Below, in pieces: positions 9,179-15,335 of a stretch of DNA of 15,335 nucleotides; the first letter of the stretch is position 1, and every line of letters starts with the position of its first letter. The notes under the pieces are model-generated. The model was not told the origin of the DNA. It saw only the letters and a program-made list of their open reading frames with translations, and searched no databases. Made by a program: the position numbers and the translations under genes. The stretch lies in the NCBI GenBank assembly GCA_003024985.2, contig PXIH01S0015515.1; one strand, 5' to 3'. Source of the stretch: Euperipatoides rowelli (taxonomy: Eukaryota; Onychophora; Udeonychophora; Euonychophora; Peripatopsidae).

Positions 9179-10249
9179 ATTTGGTTGAATTATGCATTCA
9201 TTCAACTAAACATCAATTTAATTAAATATGTCAGTGTTTTGTTTCCCATTTACTTATCAGGCAGTGGAAACTAATAATTACCGGTACCATAAAATTGATA
9301 TTAAACATTATTTATCACTTGTGGTTTACCTTCATGCCCTCCCTTTAGGAAGTACCCTTTAGGAAGCAGTATGTGATAATACATATTAACTTATTTGTAA
9401 AACAATAAATGTAAAACTGATATGTCTAAAATCCTTTATCCCGGGTGTCTGACATGAAGCTAGATATTTTTTAAGAATGTCTTATTATGGAAAGAAATCC
9501 CTATAATAGCCTATAATACCTTCCAGAAATTCTAAATGTTGCTTTTGGTTCGAAGTAAGGTCATTTATAAGTAAGTTAATGAATTTAAAAAATTGAATTA
9601 TTGGATCATCGATTCAAAATATCAATACCTATTTTAATTATCGGATATAGGCCTACTGTACATCTGATTATCATCCCATATTTAGTTTCTATATCATGTG
9701 AAGGTATGAAAACAAAGCACTATAAATTAGAAAATAATGGAATTGTCATAAATAAAATTAAAAGAAAATCCCTACCATAGTTATTGTTTAAGATTTAAGT
9801 TAAGCGACCTGTGTCAATGATATCTATGAACTTCTGTAATCTGTAGAAACTAGAAATGGTTTTCCATAAATTTTATGTAATCAGTAACTGTGCCTGATAA
9901 ATTTAGTATGGAACTAAAAATTAAAAATGACTTGAATAAGATAATTTTTAAAAGAAATTGTTAGCCAATTAGTTGGAATTGTCAACTGTGATTTTAAAAA
10001 AACATATATGGTTTGTATATTAAAATATTTTTATACTGTTAAAATAAATTAATTAGGTATTAAAATAAGAAATAATACCTTCATCAATTAAAATATAGTA
10101 ATATTGAAATATAACATTTTACTTTCAGCACAGTAAATAATTGTCACTATTCTATTTTTAAAGGAAATGTGTGGTCATATTCAGTTAAAATTTAAGAAAT
10201 GCATAAGAAAAATGTTTTTTTTGCAAGGTAGAACAAATACCCATCAAAA
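9179..10249. other. intronic DNA with minor repeats
   Basis: A/T-rich. CCCTTTAGGAAGTA (9341-9354) is repeated directly as CCCTTTAGGAAGCA (9355-9368). TACCGGTA occurs at 9279-9286. No exon, RNA gene or transposon motif was found. Confidence 0.5.
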
Positions 10250-10660
10250 AATTAAAAGAAAAAAAATTGGCTACCATCTTGGATTTTTCAAAAATATCCA
10301 TAATGCATTGCAAACAACATGGCAAAAGATTTTTGACATCATCAACAATGTCGAATAAGCAAATGAGCCACAATAACCTTCGGAAAATTTTGGCCATTTC
10401 AAGAAATGTTTCTGGAATTTCTGTGATGATGTCACAAATGGTTGGCCTATGTAAAGCCATTTGCAGACCTTTGTGGGTAAAATTATATAAGCAAATAATT
10501 TGCACATTATATGTAAATGAGCCCCACTTACCTTCAGGGATGTTCAGAAATTTTCAAGATATCATAAACCAATGTATTAAGGGATAATTTGCAATGAATT
10601 GTGGGTAAAATCATTGTTGTTTGCCATCATATTGTTGTTGCAATGCATTGTGAGTGCTCA
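10250..10660. repeat. structured dispersed-type repeat with nested inverted and direct repeats
   Basis: The outer inverted pair is ATAATGCATTGCAA...CAACATGGCAAA (10296-10325) against TTTGCCAT...TTGTTGCAATGCATTGTG (10620-10654). The inner pair is a perfect 11-bp stem, TGACATCATCA (10334-10344) and TGATGATGTCA (10424-10434). Direct repeats: AAATGAGCC...ACCTTC at 10361-10380 and 10515-10535, and GTGGGTAAAAT at 10474-10484 and about 10601-10611. The left edge GGCTACCATCTTGGATTTTTC resembles a motif common in invertebrate MITEs. Overlapping 60-106 codon frames on both strands follow from the symmetry and show no protein domain. Likely a non-autonomous DNA element, with family and ends undetermined. 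Confidence 0.5.
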
Positions 10661-10983
10661 AGTCTTATTGGTTTGGATAGATCCAGCCTTTTTTCACTAC
10701 TTTATTAGTTTTTATACTATTATTTTAAGAGATATGTTACAAATTTTTAAGTTTTCTAATGCCAGGAATAAACTAGTAAAGTTTTTTTAACATAAAAACA
10801 ACATAATTACGAATCTGATTAGAACCTTACCTTAGATTTTAGGCTAAAGTCATCATGAATTAAAATAATGATAGACATTCAGATGAACAGAGCACAGACT
10901 CCCTAAAGTCATTCTTGTGAAATTCCATTGTCAATAAATTATAAAAAAAGCAATATCAAATTATAAACAAAATCTTCCTCAAG
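10661..10983. other. intronic DNA, nothing recognised
   Basis: A/T-rich. A 63-codon plus-strand frame at 10599-10790 is hydrophobic and low-complexity, without a plausible exon boundary or known domain. No RNA gene or repeat family recognised. Confidence 0.4.
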
Positions 10984-11460
10984 GTGAGCCCACACTGGCA
11001 ATAAATTCTGTAAGAATTATACAGTATCTCTACTGATATTTTGACAGAGATATTTCAAGAGAAATATGACACACACAACATATACTTTTTTTTGTGGAAA
11101 TAATAAGATTTTAGTGAAAATGTTGTTTTGATATCTAGTGCTTACTGTTGGCTAAATCGTTGTCAAAATTATTTAAATTCAATGGATATCGATAAGTACA
11201 CTTACTATTGTTATATGTTAATGACTAACGACATGTTTTTCCAAGAGCTCATGTCAAGTATGTGAGAGGCGATTTGAATTCTTCGTTTTCGTAAATTTGA
11301 AGCGTTGATGTTTAGCGTTTTTCACATACTGTATGTCTTCATTAATTCTTCACAGAAAGAGAAGTATATTTTTGTGTTGAATATACGATAACATATTTCT
11401 ATTTGCTCAACTGTAGGAGAACTATACCAGGTGTTGATTATTCTCCTTTTTACTTTTTCG

Positions 11461-11480
11461 TTTATTTATTTATTTATTAA
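11461..11480. repeat. (TTTA)n microsatellite
   Basis: About five TTTA units. On the minus strand it reads (TAAA)n, like the tail of the antisense LINE at 4479, so it could mark another antisense LINE 3' end. No coding remnant is readable beside it. Confidence 0.6.
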
Positions 11481-11689
11481 GTCACAATTCGTTTGAGGAT
11501 ACCTGAGGATTTGCCAACTTTATCTTTCAATATTCTGGTTTGTAATATTAACATTATTACATAACGTTGACAATTAATAATGAATCTGTTTTGGAGTAAA
11601 CTTTTAACTTGGATATCACATTCTCAAACTTTTAGATAAACTGTTTTAATTGATCATCTTTTGCTTTGACTTTTTTATTTTATTATACA

Positions 11690-12012
11690 GACATCAAGTT
11701 TAAATTTTATATGGATACAGATGGAGGTTCTCGGATTCCTGAATCAATTTGAATTGACTTTAAATTTTATGATTTGACTTTTATTTTGTATATAGACTTT
11801 TTATATATTTTTTCTATTATACCAATTATCTCTTGTTTTGGAATATAATGTAAGTGCTTCCACATCCATTCGGGCTAGGAAGCACATTTTAAAAAAGTTA
11901 ATTCTTTCTCTATTCAAGATTGAGCCAAATTTGTATGCTCGAGTGATGTTTGCAATTTTTATATCTGTTTAATAATAAACGCTTAATAATAATAATAATA
12001 ATAATAATAAAA
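11690..12012 (+). mobile_element. possible plus-strand LINE 3' UTR with (TAA)n tail
   Basis: Ends in about nine TAA units (11984-12010). Such simple-repeat tails are typical of non-LTR retrotransposons such as I-clade elements. Upstream is a perfect 8-bp stem, GTGCTTCC (11854-11861) and GGAAGCAC (11878-11885), with a 16-base loop, of the kind found near LINE/SINE 3' ends. No ORF remnant confirms it. The 5' limit is arbitrary, and it may simply be interior sequence of the surrounding inverted-repeat element. Confidence 0.3.
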
Positions 12013-12371
12013 GGAAAATACTTGATTTAATTGCATACAAAAATTGATTTGTATGTTTGTGTATATTGAATAAGTCTCTTTCATCTATTCAGAACAAATA
12101 TTTTTTATGAATATAATTTTTATAAACAGTGATGGTGTCTTGAGTTTGCATGCTATTGCGTTTGGTGAATCACATGTTCACATTATCTGTGATTGGCTGT
12201 GATTTTATTCTTGAAGATAAACTCTGAAAAATAAAGATATAGTGTATTTCTGCGATTTAAAGGAGAATTATCTTTCACATAAGTTTTCTCTAGAGAATGT
12301 ATGATATACATAATTTATTGCAGGCATCATATTCTCCTAATTCTCAGATTTTATTGCCAGTGTATGCTCAC

Positions 12372-13567
12372 TTTTATCATTACACATCTTTAGATATTTA
12401 TATGCGTGTGCTATAAATACATTATCAACTATTCTACTGAAAATGTTGGGAAATTTATAAGGTAAAGTGGTAAACTAATAATTGGTCTCTATGTTAATCA
12501 TGCAATCTAATATTTCCCTTTAATTTCTAAAGTCGAGATAAATGGCATGGTGTTAATAATTCCTTACTCTTTTAAGTTTGAGCTCTTTTGGCTAAATATC
12601 CACATCTATTACATTAGACTTACAGTATAATTACAAATTAGAATATCATCAATATGTAGGCATAATAGATGAATTAGCCAATGATTATTAATTATATTTT
12701 TTTTTTACTTAAATTTGAATGAATATTATATGATAGTGTAGCTTTTAAAACCTAAGTTTAAACACAAATTTATAAATTAATAATTTTAAAAAAGGTCTTC
12801 AAGTAACTTAAGTAAGCATATTGTTCTTACCTAAGTATGTGCACAAGATGTTGATAAATTATAATTTGTTGGACTAGGAGCCAGATGGCAGCATTATGTT
12901 AAGACTAGATGCAGTTGTGTCTGGTGCAGCTGGAGTTAGATTAGCTATAACTTTATTTAGCAAGCACTGTATTTGTCACTTTGATTATATTATGCAAGAC
13001 TAGTATTTAATTGAAATTTGTCGAATTATAAACAAGCAATGTTCTGTAATTCTGTATATACAGTATGTATAGTATATACAGGACATTATAAAATGTATTT
13101 ATTTGTTAAAAAAAGTTTATTAAATTAGTTCATTTCATTCTCTGCAGTATAATTAATTTACGTTAGAATTCATGTGGCCTTTTTTTGATATTTATAGGAG
13201 TGTCTAATTATATATATTTAAAATGTGACAATAATAAATTTAATTAATGATCTTAACTAATTTTTAACTTAATTTTTGATTATCAGATTTCCAAACAGTT
13301 TTCTGTTTGTTTTTTAAGTAAGGAATATCACTCTTATCGTACTTTGACGACATTATCTAGAATTTTTAACCCATTTACATGAATATACATAATATGCTCT
13401 TTCTTACCTAATACCGATAAATATATTCTATTGCAAGCATCATCTTTTTCACTTGTCATTAGAAACCTCTTTGTACGTTATGTGATATTTTAATATAAAG
13501 TGCAGCAACATTATCACTCGGCCTTTTTTAACCGACTAAGAAATTTTAGAAGGAGGACCTCAACATA
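12372..13567. other. intronic DNA with a less AT-rich island
   Basis: Mostly A/T-rich. A GC-richer island at about 12868-12945 (GGACTAGGAGCCAGATGGCA and on to CTGGTGCAGCTGGAGTTAG) stands out, but I recognise neither a coding domain nor a tRNA or SINE promoter. CTGTATATACAG (13052-13063) is a perfect 12-bp palindrome, with GTATATACAG repeated at 13072-13081. Confidence 0.4.
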
Positions 13568-13599
13568 TCAATCCATTAAACAATTGAATATTACCGAAG

Positions 13600-13790
13600 C
13601 CATGGGAATTCCCATTCTTTTAACATAGTTTTTTTTTTTTGATAGTTTCTCAAACAGGGAGTTTGATGACCTCAGCTTTTGAGTGATTGCAAGAATGTTA
13701 TGAAGTATGGTCCTTTCAGACTCTAAGGTACAAGGAATTATAATTTTCCTTGGTCTTTGTTTCCTTGCAAAAGTGTTAAATGCTACACAG
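13600..13790 (-). pseudogene. possible transposon ORF1-like relic, antisense
   Basis: A minus-strand frame (13568-13825, 85 codons) contains FARKQRPRKIIIPCTLESER followed by TILHNILAITQKLRSSN. This resembles the RPRxIxVxxxSxxxRxxILxNAxxLR pattern seen in ORF1-type proteins of invertebrate non-LTR elements. The resemblance is from memory and short, and upstream and downstream continuations are not readable. The frame also crosses the hAT-like terminus at 13788, so only its central part can be meaningful. Treat as a weak candidate. Confidence 0.3.
13602..13615. repeat. 14-bp perfect palindrome
   Basis: ATGGGAATTCCCAT is perfectly self-complementary. No function is suggested by its surroundings. 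Confidence 0.6.
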
Positions 13791-13804
13791 TGATGGAAAG
13801 TAAC
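13788..13804 (+). mobile_element. hAT-like transposon 5' terminus
   Basis: CAGTGATGGAAAGTAAC closely resembles the terminal sequence of a widespread animal hAT family (CAGTGNTGGAAAGTAAC). The preceding 8 bases, ATGCTACA, would be one target-site copy. No matching GTTACTTTCCATCACTG end was found to the right, so the element is truncated, decayed at that side, or interrupted. Confidence 0.4.
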
Positions 13805-13838
13805 AATATAATTTTTGGAGCGCATTTTCAGGTGTTTT

Positions 13839-13941
13839 GGAGCAGCAAAAATTTTAATTTGGAGCAGCTTGGAGCAACTTGGAGCAACAAAAATTTTAAT
13901 TTGGAGCAGCTTGGAGCCACAAAAAATATTGTTTGGAGCAG
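13839..13941 (+). repeat. 42-bp minisatellite built from GGAGCARCTT units
   Basis: Period 42: copy 1 at 13839-13880, copy 2 at 13881-13922 (differences mainly AGC/AAC and a CCAC ending), then a degenerate third piece to 13941. Each unit is GGAGCARC, AAAAATTTTAATTT, then two GGAGCA-type decamers. Since 42 is a multiple of three, a plus-strand frame (13757-13951) reads through it as a 14-residue repeat containing NFNLEQLGAT. Nothing else suggests that it is translated. Confidence 0.8.
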
Positions 13942-13963
13942 TATAAATTAGAACAATTTGATA

Positions 13964-13980
13964 CAGGGTTGAAATTCACC
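13964..13980 (+). mobile_element. hAT-like terminus CAGGGTTGAAATTCACC
   Basis: Begins CAGGGTTG, a frequent hAT terminal sequence, with ATTTGATA as the preceding 8-base candidate target site. No inverted partner (GAATTTCAACCCTG) was found before the window ends. The palindrome at 14689-14705 and the paired GGCAAGTARAATT words downstream may belong to the same element. Confidence 0.35.
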
Positions 13981-14006
13981 TAAATAATAAAAAAATGGGG
14001 GCAGTT

Positions 14007-14334
14007 GTCACATAATCTCACCCCTTCCAACTAAACAAATTAAACTCTAAACACAGTTAAACATCAAAAATGTATCTTCATGCTTCTGTTTTGATATCAC
14101 CCTGATTCAATTATTACTTCTGTTATAAATACTTTATCGGAATATATTGATTTGTAATACAAATTGTTTCTGCATCCTATTTTTTTAATTATATATTAAG
14201 TTACTATTTATGTTTCATTATCTATTTGAATCTATGATTATACTTTACTATAACCTAAACTGTAGCCTACATNTGGTATTTGGTACTGAAATGTAGCCTA
14301 ATTAGTAAAAGTCACATAATCTCACCCCTTCCAA
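14007..14334 (+). repeat. 24-bp exact direct repeat pair around an N
   Basis: GTCACATAATCTCACCCCTTCCAA occurs exactly at 14007-14030 and 14311-14334. Between them, TGTAGCCTA recurs on both sides of the N at 14273. The arrangement suggests duplicated sequence at an unresolved gap, or a repeat within a transposon. Confidence 0.7.
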
Positions 14335-14688
14335 AAATTGGTAAAAGTCATGTTTAAATTTTAGTAAATAAATCCCAATTAAAAATTCAAATACTGTACA
14401 ACAGTATTTTTGAAATCATTTCAATTATTGATCTTTAAAGAAAAATGCAACCAATTGTTTTGAAGTACATTACGGTAAGTGTAGCAGCTAGCTAGCCTAC
14501 TATCGTATCATCTCTCAATTCAAAACAGCTTTATAAAAAATAAAAAAATCTACCGTTATCGATATTTTTTAACAGTAACTGGCAGACAGTTTTCAAAAGA
14601 AAACAATCTACTGTAATTGGAGCTTATAGAACAAAATTGCCAACTTCAAAATAAAAATAACTTACAGTTTAGAAAAATACCATGCCCG

Positions 14689-14705
14689 ACTTGCCCGGGG
14701 CAAGT
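14689..14705. repeat. ACTTGCCCGGGGCAAGT palindrome
   Basis: Eight-base arms around a central G, unusually GC-rich for this window. GGCAAGTAAAATTTTAAT (about 14699) and GGCAAGTAGAATTAAT (about 14734) form a direct pair beside it. Probably internal structure of the putative hAT-like element starting at 13964. Confidence 0.5.
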
Positions 14706-15241
14706 AAAATTTTAATCTACTGTTCCTAATCAGGCAAGTAGAATTAATTTGGATAATAATTTTTTTTAAATTCATTCTGAAATTTTTTTAGACAAGAATT
14801 TACAAATAACAATTATCATTTCTGAACCCTAAAATAAAGAAATCAATCAATATCATTTTCAATTACACCTGCCGCTAACTACCCCGATGTACAGNAAAAT
14901 AAAATTTTAAATGATTTGACTAGTGTCTGCGAGAAACTAATCAGCACTATTATTAAAAATCAACCAATCACTTGACCTAAATGAATTAGCAGATTTTATT
15001 TTATTATTTACAGGAATAGCTTTCATTCCAACCTGAACTTAAACTCATACTAAGTAATAAATAACTATGCCTCATTCTAATGATAAGTGGAATAAATAAA
15101 TCTGATTGCGCATTTTTAATAATTTTTTCATTATTTCCTTCAGCCCTGCTGTTATTTTAGGAATCCGTGCTATAAATGGCTACTAACTCTTTTTTACGAC
15201 TACTACAGTGCCTATCCAATTATCAAAATACGTCTTTATTA
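14706..15241. other. intronic or element-derived DNA, no gene seen
   Basis: A/T-rich with an unresolved base at 14895. No open frame of interest, splice-bounded exon or RNA gene was identified. Confidence 0.4.
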
Positions 15242-15335
15242 CAGGGTTGCCAGACCATTAAAATAAATTTTAGCCAACCAAGAGATAAAAAATAGCCAAA
15301 ATTTCGCCAAATGTTTTAAAATCAGAACTCGCTTT
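15242..15335 (+). mobile_element. hAT-like 5' terminus running off the window
   Basis: CAGGGTTGCCAGACC begins here, followed by AGCCAA-type and GCCAAA words (TTTAGCCAACC, ATAGCCAAAATTTCGCCAAA). This matches the style of a common hAT terminal sequence in animals (CAGGGTTGCCAGA followed by GCCAAA repeats). The preceding 8 bases, CTTTATTA, are the candidate target site. The remainder lies outside the window. Confidence 0.45.

Larger units (their letters stand above)
10984..12371. mobile_element. ~1.39-kb terminal-inverted-repeat element, non-autonomous
   Basis: The left end GTGAGCCCACACTGGCAATAAA (from 10984) matches the reverse complement of the right end, GTGAGCATACACTGGCAATAAA (ending 12371), at 20 of 22 positions. 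The match continues with indels through TCTG..AGAATTA, giving ~35-bp terminal inverted repeats. The interior has no long open frame, so it would depend on a transposase elsewhere. No convincing target-site duplication is visible next to these ends, so the exact tips and the superfamily are open. Inside are a (TTTA)n tract at 11461-11479 and a LINE-like tail near 11984-12012, which may be nested insertions. Confidence 0.6.

Noticed and set aside
10185-10587. Overlapping 63-106 codon frames on both strands
   Set aside because: They arise from the symmetry of a palindromic repeat. Products are low-complexity and share no motif with a known family.
10599-10790. 63-codon plus-strand hydrophobic frame
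   Set aside because: AT-rich chance frame without start context, splice sites or domain.
12841-12960. tRNA-derived SINE or tRNA gene
   Set aside because: No A-box/B-box pair or cloverleaf could be laid out on the sequence.
13839-13941. CRISPR-like array
   Set aside because: Repeats are contiguous with no unique spacers, and the context is a eukaryotic intron.
13757-13951. Plus-strand frame encoding a 14-residue repeat as a gene
   Set aside because: The frame stays open because the minisatellite period is a multiple of three. No flanking coding sequence or splice signals support translation.

Overview
This is a very AT-rich (roughly three-quarters A+T by eye), gene-poor stretch of an animal nuclear genome. 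Two plus-strand exons have canonical GT/AG splice sites, compatible reading phases and protein motifs that match the Rab GTPase-activating protein TBC1D16. The rest looks like intron, filled with decayed transposable elements, microsatellites and low-complexity A/T. The long introns, non-LTR retrotransposon relics and hAT-like and piggyBac-like termini suggest a non-vertebrate metazoan. I cannot place it to phylum from the sequence alone.

Layout: 1-1971 is intron upstream of the first visible exon. It starts inside one copy of a 512-bp direct repeat and holds a ~580-bp foldback repeat. Exon A (1972-2551) encodes the TLILTWIPN block and a Ser/Pro/Arg-rich linker. Intron 2552-5305 holds the second, apparently identical copy of the 512-bp repeat (3322-3833) and an antisense LINE 3' end (4479-4870). 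Exon B (5306-5965) encodes an acidic segment, a predicted coiled coil, a Ser/Thr-Pro-rich segment and the QMCGVFSVDVG block. From 5966 to the end (9.4 kb) I find no further exon. The catalytic TBC domain and the protein's N-terminus must lie outside the window.

The downstream 9.4 kb holds a duplication at an N gap (6241-6454), an antisense LINE reverse-transcriptase C-terminal relic (7816-8360), a probable piggyBac-type MITE flanked by TTAA (8926-9178), a structured repeat (10250-10660), a ~1.39-kb element with terminal inverted repeats (10984-12371), a possible antisense transposon ORF1 relic (13600-13790), a 42-bp minisatellite (13839-13941) and three hAT-like 5' termini (13788, 13964, 15242).

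I see no new multi-gene system. The points most worth checking are the 512-bp repeat bracketing exon A (recent duplication or assembly error), the phase-symmetric exon B with its enlarged linker, the long intronic foldback, and the uncharacterised inverted-repeat elements.
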